DNA of 59,583 bases from Nitratireductor sp. GTDB taxonomy: Bacteria > Pseudomonadota > Alphaproteobacteria > Rhizobiales > Rhizobiaceae. A program made the translations under genes and the position numbers. The notes beneath the pieces are model-generated. The model worked only from the letters and a program-made list of their open reading frames with translations. It was not told the origin of the DNA and searched no databases. The DNA is taken from assembly GCA_017854535.1 (NCBI GenBank), contig JAFMHL010000025.1:1-59583 (forward strand). Reading direction: 5' to 3'. This document shows, piece by piece, positions 1 to 8,113 of the stretch (position 1 is the stretch's first letter; each line of letters opens with the position of its first letter).

Positions 1-259
1 GTCGGGTATCAATTGGTGCTTGTGATAGGAAATGAACCCATCTTCTGGGCACCAACAGTTCTAACAAGAACCCAAAACACCAAATATCAAATCGCGATTA
101 CCGGCAAAGCCATAGAAACACTGCAATTTCTAGTTTCGGGTATTGTGCTGAAAAAGCGGGTTCGAGGACGGTGTTGGTCATAGAAGTTGATCAAAACACC
201 TAATTAGAGATGTTCACAAAAGTTCGTGAGCGCCAGACTTACATTCTTAGTTATTGTCA

Positions 260-655
260 TCATAACATATCATGCTCTTCCAGCACCCGGCGCGCGACAC
301 GAAAACACTCAAGTCCTTGCGGCACACCGCAATAGATCGCAACAACATGAATGATGGCGCGGATTTCCTCTTTGGAGACACCATTTGTGATGGCGCCGCG
401 GCAATGGATTTCCCATTCAGTCATTTTTCCCAAAGCGCCGATCATCGAAAGGTTCATCATGGAACGTGTCTTCGCGTCTATTACATCATCCCCCCATCCA
501 AAACCCCAGCACCAGGCTGTCATAGCTTCTTGAAAAGGACGCGAAAAATCATCTGCTGTAGCAAGGTTCTTTTCGACATATTCTGCCCCAAGCGTGGCCT
601 TGCGTTGTGCCAATCCTTTTAGAAAAAGGCTTTCATCAAATATCGCATCGCTCAT
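260..655 (-). CDS. Carboxymuconolactone decarboxylase-like protein
   Basis: This 131-residue protein matches the carboxymuconolactone decarboxylase (CMD/AhpD-like) family in size and in its conserved C-terminal half. Residues 80-95 carry a WEIHCRGAITNG stretch and residues 103-112 read HVVAIYCGVP. Both closely resemble the PcaC signature, where the histidine and cysteine lie near the active site. PcaC decarboxylates 4-carboxymuconolactone in protocatechuate breakdown, but no other pca gene is nearby, so a related decarboxylation or isomerisation is more likely than the classical step. It is the last gene of the six-gene minus-strand operon that begins at 5560, 41 bases after the aldehyde dehydrogenase. 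The family call is firm and the substrate is unknown. Confidence 0.85.
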   Translation of the reverse strand: MSDAIFDESLFLKGLAQRKATLGAEYVEKNLATADDFSRPFQEAMTAWCWGFGWGDDVIDAKTRSMMNLSMIGALGKMTEWEIHCRGAITNGVSKEEIRAIIHVVAIYCGVPQGLECFRVARRVLEEHDML

Positions 656-696
656 TTATAACTCCCATATATTTCCATGCTCAATCGTAAGAAGAA

Positions 697-2178
697 TTAG
701 CGCATGACAAATGGATTGGCCATCGGCTCGCTGGAAGTATTAATCCAGGTTGTTTTGGTGCGAGTGTAATCAAGAATGGAATCCATCCCAGCTTCGCGGC
801 CATAACCTGACTGATTGAACCCGCCAAAGGGTGCTATGGGTGAAACTGCGCGATAAGTATTAATCCAGCAAATACCGGATCGAATCCGGTCTGAAACCCT
901 GTGAGCCCGCGCAACATTTTCAGTGAAGACGCCGGAACCCAGACCAAACTCGCTGTCATTAGCCAATGCAATTGCTTCCTCTTCGGTGTCGAAAGCCAGA
1001 AGCGACATCACTGGACCAAACATCTCAACCTTCAAGGTTTCTGTTTCAGGAGTAAGGCATTCCACCAAGGTGGGATCAAAATAATTCCCGGCAAGCCCTG
1101 AACTACGCTCCCCACCAAAATGGATAATCGCTCCTTGTGACCTGGCTTTTTCAAGTGTCTTTTCGATGTTCAGAATTTGAGTGACTGTGCAGAGAGGTCC
1201 CACATGGGTTTGGGGATCTAGCGGATCACCAATTCTGATTGATTTGGCGCGTTCTGTAATGCGCTTTACCAGTTCCTCAAGAATTGAACGGTGAACAATG
1301 CCTCTGGTTCCTGCAACACAGGATTGCCCTGAAGCTCCAAAGTTCCCTGCAATCAAGCCATTTACCGCCGAGTCCAAATTGGCATCTTCAAAAACGACGA
1401 TGGGGGATTTCCCGCCCAATTCGAGCGAAGTGACAGCAAAGTTTTCCGCTGAATTTCGAATGACATGGCGCGCAGTTTCCGGGCCGCCTGTAAAAGCAAT
1501 TCGATCAACATCCTTGTGGCGGGTCAATGGAATAGCGCAGTTTTCGGCATCCCCCGTAACAACAGAAACAACACCCCTCGGAAATCCTGCTTGTTCAATC
1601 AGTTTTGCAAATTCGAACATCGGCGCAGGTGCCAATTCAGAAGCTTTAAGAACCACCGTACAGCCAGCTGCCAGCGCCGGTCCAAGTTTGGTTGCCGTTA
1701 AAAACATCTGAGCGTTCCAAGGCACAATTGCAACCACAACACCAATTGGCTTGCGCTTGGTGAAAACATGCATATCAGGCTTGTCTATGGGTAAAACAGA
1801 ACCTTCGATCTTATCGGCAAGTCCAGCGAAATATCGATAATAGTCGCCCACATATTTGGTTTGTGACGCAGTTTCGATTAAAAGTTTGCCGCTGTCTTTG
1901 GTCTCGGCAATTCCTATTGTTTCAGCATTTTGTTCAATCAAATCTGCAAGGTTGTACAGTAGCTTGCCCCGATTGGTCTGGCTCATATCCCGCCACTGTG
2001 GGTCATCCAAAGCGCGTTTCGCAGCCCTGACAGCTCGCTCAATATCTTGCCCTGAAGCACAATCAAATGTTGCCCATTCTTCCCCTGTTGCTGGATTGAT
2101 GCTGGACATGGTTTGCCCGGTTGAACCAGAGCACCACGTGCCGTCAATATACGGTTGATAATGGGGTAGGTTTGTCAT
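697..2178 (-). CDS. NAD(P)-dependent aldehyde dehydrogenase
   Basis: A full-length aldehyde dehydrogenase of about 493 residues. It has the VPWNA motif near residue 155, the general-base glutamate in LELGGKSP (about E253) and the catalytic cysteine in FGASGQSC (about C287). The C-terminal half contains EMFGPV and the FGGFNQSGYGRE segment typical of betaine-aldehyde or semialdehyde dehydrogenases. The reading frame can be extended four codons to a TTG at 2190. The ATG at 2178 is preferred because a GGAAAA stretch lies just before it. It sits 18 bases downstream of the luciferase-like monooxygenase gene, so it probably oxidises the aldehyde or semialdehyde made after oxygenation and hydrolysis in this operon. 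The exact substrate cannot be read from sequence. Confidence 0.92.
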   Translation of the reverse strand: MTNLPHYQPYIDGTWCSGSTGQTMSSINPATGEEWATFDCASGQDIERAVRAAKRALDDPQWRDMSQTNRGKLLYNLADLIEQNAETIGIAETKDSGKLLIETASQTKYVGDYYRYFAGLADKIEGSVLPIDKPDMHVFTKRKPIGVVVAIVPWNAQMFLTATKLGPALAAGCTVVLKASELAPAPMFEFAKLIEQAGFPRGVVSVVTGDAENCAIPLTRHKDVDRIAFTGGPETARHVIRNSAENFAVTSLELGGKSPIVVFEDANLDSAVNGLIAGNFGASGQSCVAGTRGIVHRSILEELVKRITERAKSIRIGDPLDPQTHVGPLCTVTQILNIEKTLEKARSQGAIIHFGGERSSGLAGNYFDPTLVECLTPETETLKVEMFGPVMSLLAFDTEEEAIALANDSEFGLGSGVFTENVARAHRVSDRIRSGICWINTYRAVSPIAPFGGFNQSGYGREAGMDSILDYTRTKTTWINTSSEPMANPFVMR

Positions 2179-2196
2179 CTTTTTTTCCAAAGGTTT

Positions 2197-3231
2197 TTAG
2201 CTGAATGCAGGCATCACATCACTGATAAATCGGTCCAGAGAAACACGCTTTCGCTCACTTGTCATGCCGCTATCGATCCAGAATGAATATTCTTCATATC
2301 CCAGATCTTCATACCGCTTGATCTGGTCTATTACTTCTTGCGCTGTGCCAATGGTCAAATCTCGCCGCATGTTCTCTGGCGCCATCATAGAATTAGCGGC
2401 TAGTTCGTCTTCGCTTAATGTTTGAATATGCCCTTGGGAGATAGGTCGCTTGTTTTGAAACCACGCGCCAAAGTAATTGTAGTATCTGCTCAATTCTTTC
2501 GAGGCTTGGAGCGTATCATCTTCGCTATTTGAAACATAAGTGTGATGCAACAACATGATTTTCGGCTTTGGACCACTGTAACCTTCGCATGCTGTATTGA
2601 ACCGCTCCATCAAAGTGATGATTTCTTCAATGCCCTGCCAAAGCGGCGTGACCTGAACATTAAACCCGTTTTGAACAGCAAATTCATGACTGTTTGGATC
2701 GCGCGCGGCAATCCAGATAGGCGGCCCATTTTCCTGAATAGGTTTTGGAGCGCTGGTCGTTGACGGGAATTTGTAAAACTCACCTGCATGCTCACAATCA
2801 CCTTTCCATAACTCACGCAAAAGAGGCGTACTTTCCCGCATGCGCTGGCCCGCTTCCCAAGCATCCATTCCCGGCATTATACGTTCATATTCATAGGAGT
2901 AAGCGCCGCGCGCAATTCCCATTTCCAACCGTCCCCCAGTGACAAGGTCTGTCATGGCTGCTTCACCAGCCAAAGCAATGGGATGCCAGAAAGGGGCGAT
3001 AATGGTGCCGGTTCCCAGTTTCACATTCTTGGTATGCCTTGCAAGATCCGTGATTGTGATAAATGGATTAGGGGCAATGGTGAATTCCATACCATGGTGT
3101 TCGCCTGTCCAAATGGCGCGCATACCGCCTTCGTCCGCCATGGTGCATAGGGACAAGAAATCAGCATACATGTCTTGATGGTTTTGGTCTGGTGTCAGAC
3201 GCTCCATATGGGCAAAAAGTGAAAAATCCAT
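2197..3231 (-). CDS. Luciferase-like (LLM) flavin-dependent monooxygenase
   Basis: This 344-residue protein belongs to the bacterial luciferase-like, FMN-dependent oxidoreductase superfamily. Seen features are the GEHHGMEF stretch near residue 43, the LVTGGRLEMGIARG segment near residues 95-109, and a single (beta/alpha)8-barrel length. Such enzymes use reduced FMN from a partner reductase to insert oxygen into organic substrates, including ring opening of pyrimidines (RutA) and pyridines, or desulfonation. The partner reductase is encoded 14 bases upstream, so the two probably form a two-component monooxygenase. Neighbouring hydrolase and aldehyde dehydrogenase genes suggest ring opening followed by oxidation of the product. 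The family is certain; the substrate is inferred only as a small organic, possibly heterocyclic, compound. Confidence 0.92.
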   Translation of the reverse strand: MDFSLFAHMERLTPDQNHQDMYADFLSLCTMADEGGMRAIWTGEHHGMEFTIAPNPFITITDLARHTKNVKLGTGTIIAPFWHPIALAGEAAMTDLVTGGRLEMGIARGAYSYEYERIMPGMDAWEAGQRMRESTPLLRELWKGDCEHAGEFYKFPSTTSAPKPIQENGPPIWIAARDPNSHEFAVQNGFNVQVTPLWQGIEEIITLMERFNTACEGYSGPKPKIMLLHHTYVSNSEDDTLQASKELSRYYNYFGAWFQNKRPISQGHIQTLSEDELAANSMMAPENMRRDLTIGTAQEVIDQIKRYEDLGYEEYSFWIDSGMTSERKRVSLDRFISDVMPAFS

Positions 3232-3245
3232 TGGCTACCCGATCA

Positions 3246-4172
3246 TTACCCTTGTGTTTCGTGATGAACTTCTCCGGCATTGCTGTCACCGATATAAAGT
3301 CCGAATTGGTTATTGCTGCGCTCTGTGAGGTATCTTCGTATCATGACCGCCTCCGCTTTATCCCGCCAATTGGCAGCAGGAGCAGCGTCCAAAGGCAAAA
3401 TATTGCCAAGTGAAACATTGTTTATATCTTGAGAGGTTGCCCGGAAATAAATGAACCGTTTCTTGGATATGCGATCATGATAAACAGAATAGACCCGTCC
3501 GATTTCAACCATCAGCCCAATTGAATTGAGGTGGTCCTTTATTCCGATGCGCGCCTGTGCGTCATGCAGTAATTCCACGGATGGTAAAGCGAGTTTGTCA
3601 TTATCGCTGGTTACGAGAATCCCATTTTGATTCTCCATTATGGCACCAACAATAATTGCCTCATCCGGTCTCGAGGATATTTGCGCCTCGCGCTCTTTGC
3701 TCAAGGTGAAATAGCCACCCTTCCAATAACCAAGTCCAAGACCATCTGATTTTGAGAAAGCCTCGACCTTACCAATCAACACAAGATGATCTCCAGCAGT
3801 AATGGATTTATGAGTGGAGCAGGAAAAACTGGCAATGGCCTCGGTTAATATCGGAACGCCATTTTTGTCCGCCTGCCAATCTACTTGAGCAAAGCGATCC
3901 CCTTTTGAGCCGGCAAAAATGTCAGAGGTATCTTGTTGGTTTTCACTCAGAATATTGGCAGCAAAATGCGTACAGTTTTTGAACACATCAAAGCTGGAAA
4001 GATGATTGCCGGGACACACCAAAATGAGCGGCGGATCCATTGATACAGAGGTAAAAGAATTGGCTGTAAATCCGACCAATGTGCCATCGGGCGCTTTTGC
4101 CGTAACAATAGTGACGCCTGTCATGAAGCTGCCAAAAGCAGCGCGCAAGGCTTTTTGGTCAAGATCAGGCAC
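3246..4172 (-). CDS. Flavin reductase with a C-terminal Nudix-like extension
   Basis: The first 155 residues or so form a flavin reductase domain: an AFGSFMTGVTIVT start, GFTANSFTSVSMDPPL, and a GDHLVLIGKVEAF segment. It should supply reduced FMN to the adjacent LLM monooxygenase. Flavin reductases of this class are usually 160-190 residues, but this protein runs to about 308. The extra C-terminal region starts with EAIIVGAIMENQNGILV and continues with LALPSVELL, which looks like a Nudix fold lacking a proper Nudix box. The frame extends upstream to 4202, but the GTG at 4172 follows an excellent ribosome site (GGAGAGG) that lies inside the end of the hydrolase gene. The overlap with that gene is 8 bases, suggesting coupled translation. 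Confidence 0.85.
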   Translation of the reverse strand: MPDLDQKALRAAFGSFMTGVTIVTAKAPDGTLVGFTANSFTSVSMDPPLILVCPGNHLSSFDVFKNCTHFAANILSENQQDTSDIFAGSKGDRFAQVDWQADKNGVPILTEAIASFSCSTHKSITAGDHLVLIGKVEAFSKSDGLGLGYWKGGYFTLSKEREAQISSRPDEAIIVGAIMENQNGILVTSDNDKLALPSVELLHDAQARIGIKDHLNSIGLMVEIGRVYSVYHDRISKKRFIYFRATSQDINNVSLGNILPLDAAPAANWRDKAEAVMIRRYLTERSNNQFGLYIGDSNAGEVHHETQG

Positions 4173-4971
4173 TAGCCTCTCCTTTACCTGCAAATGCTTC
4201 AATCAAATGATCACTGACCGTTTCTCCATGGGTCATTGGCATCATGTGACGGGCGTTTTTGACAATGATCGTTCGTCCTTTTTCCAACCGTTCTGAAATT
4301 GCATGTGACATATCAGGTGTTGAATTGGGTTCGTCAGCTCCGGTTATCAACAATGCAGGGCATTTGATCGTTTTCAGTTCACCATCCTGCAACCCATCTT
4401 CAGTTGCGAAGACTGAATAAGCATGGGCATAGCCAACTGGGTCGACTGTAGTCAGCCAGTCGTGACAATCTTGAGAAGCAGACAATAACTCATCTTGCGG
4501 ATCCGTCCCAAACCACCGCTCAAGTGTCGGTGCCGGATCACTAATTCCGTTTGCCTGAATTTCCTCTGCACGTGCTATGACGGCCTTTTCAGCATCTGAT
4601 GATCGGCTAAAAACCGTATTCAGCGGGGAAACAGCAGCAACAAGTTGAGGATGTTTGAATGCCAAATCCAGAGCAATCAACGCGCCCATCGAGTGCCCCA
4701 CAACAATTGCAGGCGCTTCCAGTTTGCTTAGACCCTGCGAAATGCGATCTGTGTAATCATCAAGGCTAGGCTGTTTTTCAAACGGAGCGCTATCTCCGTG
4801 TCCAGGTAGATCGACCAAGATCAAAGAAAAGTGTTTTTCCAGAAAAGGAACCATTCTGCTCCATGCTTGCGAGCGCAAGCCAACGCCATGGATCAGCACC
4901 ATTATTGGGCCTTGTCCGCCTCGCCACCCAGCCAGATTTTCTGAGAACTTATACGGCTGCAGGGTTTTCAA
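4165..4971 (-). CDS. Alpha/beta hydrolase
   Basis: A 268-residue alpha/beta hydrolase. The oxyanion-hole motif LIHGVG lies near residue 27, the nucleophile elbow GHSMG places the serine at residue 94, and ITGADEPN and ARHMMP give the likely acid D213 and base H242. The fold family includes esterases, C-C hydrolases and RutD, which is thought to help split aminoacrylate in uracil degradation. The predicted start is a TTG at 4971, overlapping the end of the DUF1185 gene by 23 bases, and the 3' end overlaps the flavin reductase gene. Such overlaps argue for one transcript and coordinated dosage. It probably hydrolyses the oxygenated product of the LLM enzyme; this role is inference from context. 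Confidence 0.88.
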   Translation of the reverse strand: MKTLQPYKFSENLAGWRGGQGPIMVLIHGVGLRSQAWSRMVPFLEKHFSLILVDLPGHGDSAPFEKQPSLDDYTDRISQGLSKLEAPAIVVGHSMGALIALDLAFKHPQLVAAVSPLNTVFSRSSDAEKAVIARAEEIQANGISDPAPTLERWFGTDPQDELLSASQDCHDWLTTVDPVGYAHAYSVFATEDGLQDGELKTIKCPALLITGADEPNSTPDMSHAISERLEKGRTIIVKNARHMMPMTHGETVSDHLIEAFAGKGEASA

Positions 4972-5560
4972 GATCGTGCCCCAAATCTTTCAAATCCTGA
5001 TAACGATCGCCAATCCGATGATGCGGACGGCCACCAGTTGCTGCGCCTAAAACGATAACAACCTCATCTGCGCGCGGCGCATCTGGAATAGCAAATTGGA
5101 TGGTGAGGTAATGCGAACGACGCCCGGCATCATTTTTATCCATCAATGGAACAGAAATTGGCGCATTGGGTCCGCCTCTTGTGTTTGTAAAAGCAAGATA
5201 GCTTTTGGCTTTCACGGCCTCGCGATAATAATTCCCGAAACGCAGTGTATGTATCAATGCGGAACCATGTTCAATTTCCCCATCCACGCCAACAACAGCC
5301 GCTTTTCCGTAGGCTTCAATCGCATCGCTCGATCCAGCAAGGGCAATCATACGCTGTGTCATCATTTCGCCGAGCTTTGGCCCGTAATCCATGATCTCAG
5401 GTTTCAAATTCTCAACGAATTTCCCTGCCCATGGATTGGTGACCACAGCCGCCACCGCGAACATGCGCCAAGGTGTTTCGGTTTGTTTATACCCTTCAAC
5501 CAATGTCTCTTCATCAAAGGTCACTATTTTTCGAATTTGAAGCGGTCTGGAAACAGTCAT
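4949..5560 (-). CDS. DUF1185 (PF06684, amino acid synthesis) family protein
   Basis: This 203-residue protein resembles the DUF1185 or AA_synth family. Characteristic stretches are RKIVTFDEETLVEG at the start, VNP-like VTNPWAGKF near residue 40, GVDGEIEHGSALIHTLRFG near residue 92, and VVIVLGAATGGRPHHRIGD near the end. From memory, a structure of one member shows a chorismate-mutase-like trimer related in fold to the YjgF/RidA group, and the biochemical function is not established. Here it is the first gene of a catabolic operon with an LLM monooxygenase, flavin reductase and hydrolase, divergent from a LysR regulator. That context suggests a deaminase-like or intermediate-processing role analogous to RutC, but this is inference. 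Confidence 0.82.
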   Translation of the reverse strand: MTVSRPLQIRKIVTFDEETLVEGYKQTETPWRMFAVAAVVTNPWAGKFVENLKPEIMDYGPKLGEMMTQRMIALAGSSDAIEAYGKAAVVGVDGEIEHGSALIHTLRFGNYYREAVKAKSYLAFTNTRGGPNAPISVPLMDKNDAGRRSHYLTIQFAIPDAPRADEVVIVLGAATGGRPHHRIGDRYQDLKDLGHDLENPAAV

Positions 5561-5646
5561 GAAAAATTGCTCTCAACTGGGATCTATCGTTTCTCAATGT
5601 GAGACAGAGTTCCTTGTTTGACAATCAATCAAATCATGGCCTAGTC

Positions 5647-5661
5647 ATTAGTAAAACTAAT
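5647..5661. promoter_or_regulatory. Candidate LysR operator (interrupted palindrome)
   Basis: ATTAGT-AAA-ACTAAT is a perfect 6+3+6 inverted repeat that also satisfies the T-N11-A rule for LysR-type boxes. It lies between the divergent LysR gene and the catabolic operon, 28 bases before the regulator start, where an autoregulatory site is expected. Binding is inferred. Confidence 0.5.
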
Positions 5662-5688
5662 ATCTAATGCGTAGCTGGAAGGTTTGAC

Positions 5689-6603
5689 TTGGCCCGTTCT
5701 ATTCCTCCTTTGACCTGGTTTCGTGCTTTCGAAAGCGCCGCACGCACTCTGAGTTTTACTGCGGCAGCCCAAGAACTTGGAATGACACAATCGGCTGTCA
5801 GTCAACAAATCAATGCACTCGAGACCCGATTTGGGTGCCAGTTGTTTCTCCGCAAGAACAGAGGATTAGCGCTAACAGATGAAGGTCGGCGCCTGGTACC
5901 TTCAGTAAGGCAGGCGATCGCAACGCTGCGCCATGCATCAGAAAGCTTTGATGCTGACACAAATAAGCAATTGTTGACGGTGGCAACCAGCGTCAGTATT
6001 GCCCAGTGGTATTTAGTTCCGCGGATGAAATACTTTTTGCAGGCCAATCCCAATATTGGCGTTCGGCTGATGACCAAAGTTTGGCCGGACGAATTTGGTC
6101 AGTCTGGCGTCGATGTTGAAATCCGCTTCGACTCTTTGAAATCCGAAAGCAGTAATGCAGTTACATTGGGATCAGGCAAATCAATCATGGTCTGCTCGCC
6201 GGGTCTAATTCAGGGAAATATTTGGGATAAGAGCTTATCTGAATTGATCGACGGTTATCCGCTGATACAGGTGGTCGGAACGTCTGACACCTGGCACGCA
6301 TGGTCTGATAAAAGCGAATATTTAGGCGAACTCAATCCCACAACTTTTGTGGATTCTCATGGAATGGCAGTTGATTTTGCCCGCTCGGGAACTGGCATTG
6401 CTTTGACAAGCCAAGTCGTGGCGGCACCAAGCCTTTGTGATGGTTCTCTTATTCAACTAAACGCGCCGCATTTGGAGGCGCGGGATGGGTATCACACGAC
6501 CATTTTTCCATCCCATAAATCAGAATTGTCCGAGCGTTTTATTGCTTGGCTAAGTGCTGAGGTAGAAAAGGCGGAAACTGATATTCCTCAAACCGCAATG
6601 TGA
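5689..6603 (+). CDS. LysR-family transcriptional regulator (GcvA-like)
   Basis: A 304-residue LysR-type regulator. The N-terminal helix-turn-helix (about residues 6-65) reads PPLTWFRAFESAARTLSF and then AAQELGMTQSAVSQQINAL, very close to the GcvA subgroup. The C-terminal two thirds form the periplasmic-binding-like effector domain. The start is a TTG at 5689, supported by a GGAAGG ribosome site seven bases upstream; no better ATG is available before the helix-turn-helix. It is transcribed away from the six-gene catabolic operon, the usual arrangement for a LysR activator controlled by a pathway intermediate. The likely target is that operon and its own promoter; the inducer is unknown. Confidence 0.92.
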   Translation: MARSIPPLTWFRAFESAARTLSFTAAAQELGMTQSAVSQQINALETRFGCQLFLRKNRGLALTDEGRRLVPSVRQAIATLRHASESFDADTNKQLLTVATSVSIAQWYLVPRMKYFLQANPNIGVRLMTKVWPDEFGQSGVDVEIRFDSLKSESSNAVTLGSGKSIMVCSPGLIQGNIWDKSLSELIDGYPLIQVVGTSDTWHAWSDKSEYLGELNPTTFVDSHGMAVDFARSGTGIALTSQVVAAPSLCDGSLIQLNAPHLEARDGYHTTIFPSHKSELSERFIAWLSAEVEKAETDIPQTAM

Positions 6604-6889
6604 AAGACTTTTTATCTAAACGTAAATTGCAGATCTCAAAGGGGTAAAATTGCATGCCGCCTTGGTCCTCTTCTGGGGCCAATCAATCAATCAAACAAGA
6701 ATCCAAGAGTCCTGCATTCCGATTTTTTGTTGGTGTCAAGTTCGCATCAGTTATATCTTGTCCTTACCCTTCGCTTGCAATTATTCCTATGTTTCGATTA
6801 TCTGAATTGTCCAAGCTGTATTTGCAAGCTCTTCTGGAAGACATAAGTTCGCACAGGTAAGTAATTTTCACCAATTAGGTAATAGCAAA

Positions 6890-7915
6890 ATGTCTGATCC
6901 GGTTTTCCGTATTGCTTGTTTGGGTGCTGGATATTTTAGCGCGTTTCATTTTGATGGTTGGCGACGAATTGAACAGAGTGCTTTGGTTGCAATCGCTGAT
7001 CAGGATATATCAAAAGCTCGGATCCAAGACGTATCTGCCCATAGCGATCTGGGAACAATGCTGACACATGCTAAAGCGGATATTCTCGATATCATTACAC
7101 CGCCGTCAACCCATCTGGCTGCGATCCGTGACGCAGTAAAATTTCAACTCAAGGCGATCATCTGCCAAAAACCGTTCTGCACGTCTCTTGAGGAGGCGAA
7201 GCAGGCAATTGCATTGGCTGAACAAGCAGCAATCCCACTTATCATACACGAGAATTTTCGTTTCCAACCTTGGTTCCGTGTGATCGCCAAAGCGTTGGCT
7301 GATGGCAAGCTAGGGCGTGTTCATCAAATGACTTTCCGCATGCGCACAGGAGACGGGCAGGGCAGGGACGCTTACCTTGCGCGCCAGCCATATTTTCAAA
7401 AAATGGAACGCTTTTTAATCCATGAAACAGGTGTGCACTATATCGACACCTTCCGCTTTTTGTTTGGAAAGGTTCAATCAGTTTATGCCGATTTGCGTAA
7501 AATGAACCCTGTCATTGCAGGTGAAGATGCGGGCCATGTTGTCTTCGCCTTTGATGATGGTGTTCGCGCCATTTATGATGCTGATCGCAATCTTGATCAT
7601 CTAAGTGATAATATGCGTCGCACCTTTGGCGAGGCAATGGTCGAAGGAAGTTTTGGGTCGATTTCTCTTGAAGGGGATGGAACCGTCAAGTTTCGAGCCT
7701 TCAATTCTCAAGAATATGAAACCTTATTGGCACCGCAAGACTGGAAAGGTTTTGCGGGCGATTGCGTATATGCGTTGCAAGATCATGTTGTCCAAGGCCT
7801 GATGGGTAAGGGTGCATTTGAAAACACAGCCGCAGACTATTTAAGTGTCGTTGAAATTGAGGAAGCCATCTATCGCTCCGCTGCTGAAGGTCGCAAACAA
7901 ATCCTTCCTGTATAA
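6890..7915 (+). CDS. Gfo/Idh/MocA-family oxidoreductase
   Basis: A 341-residue protein with an N-terminal Rossmann fold (IACLGAGYFSAFH, residues 8-20) and a C-terminal substrate domain. The family normally has an EKP motif after the fourth strand; here it reads QKP (residues 93-95), so the glutamate is changed while lysine 94 and proline 95 remain. The catalytic-site segment HETGVHYIDTFRFLFG (H178, H183, D186) is intact. Members oxidise or reduce sugars, inositols and related polyols with NAD(P). It stands alone between a gap of 286 bases and lepA, with no transporter or kinase nearby to indicate a substrate. The ATG at 6890 fits the fold start. Confidence 0.88.
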   Translation: MSDPVFRIACLGAGYFSAFHFDGWRRIEQSALVAIADQDISKARIQDVSAHSDLGTMLTHAKADILDIITPPSTHLAAIRDAVKFQLKAIICQKPFCTSLEEAKQAIALAEQAAIPLIIHENFRFQPWFRVIAKALADGKLGRVHQMTFRMRTGDGQGRDAYLARQPYFQKMERFLIHETGVHYIDTFRFLFGKVQSVYADLRKMNPVIAGEDAGHVVFAFDDGVRAIYDADRNLDHLSDNMRRTFGEAMVEGSFGSISLEGDGTVKFRAFNSQEYETLLAPQDWKGFAGDCVYALQDHVVQGLMGKGAFENTAADYLSVVEIEEAIYRSAAEGRKQILPV

Positions 7916-8113
7916 TACCGCATGCAAAATGGACGTTTTAAGTTCAGTCCAGATTGCCAGCAACTGCACCGCGAAGCATCCCTGCATATATGCATCCGGT
8001 GTTGCCCATGTGGCGGTTAATGGAAAGCTAGCCATGCGTTCAGCAAAACGCACAGACGTAAACGCTAGTCAGGTGATCAGAGACTTCGCCAAATAACATG
8101 ACTTCCGGCTGGT

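Noticed and set aside
1-259. Left edge of the window
   Set aside because: No gene, repeat or clear regulatory site was seen; it is treated as intergenic.
5617-5632. TTGACAATCAATCAA upstream of the LysR gene as an FNR box
   Set aside because: The half-sites are separated by one base too many and are not symmetrical; the genes there have no oxygen-related role.
6654-6860. 68-codon open frame between the LysR and Gfo/Idh genes
   Set aside because: A GGGG stretch lies upstream, but the protein shows no recognisable domain, its composition is Ser/Pro/Ile rich without periodicity, and it has no coupling to neighbours. The gap of 286 bases is treated as non-coding.
7916-8113. Open frame running past the end of the Gfo/Idh gene toward lepA
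   Set aside because: It is mostly a shadow of the Gfo/Idh gene in another frame and its unique part has no features or good start.
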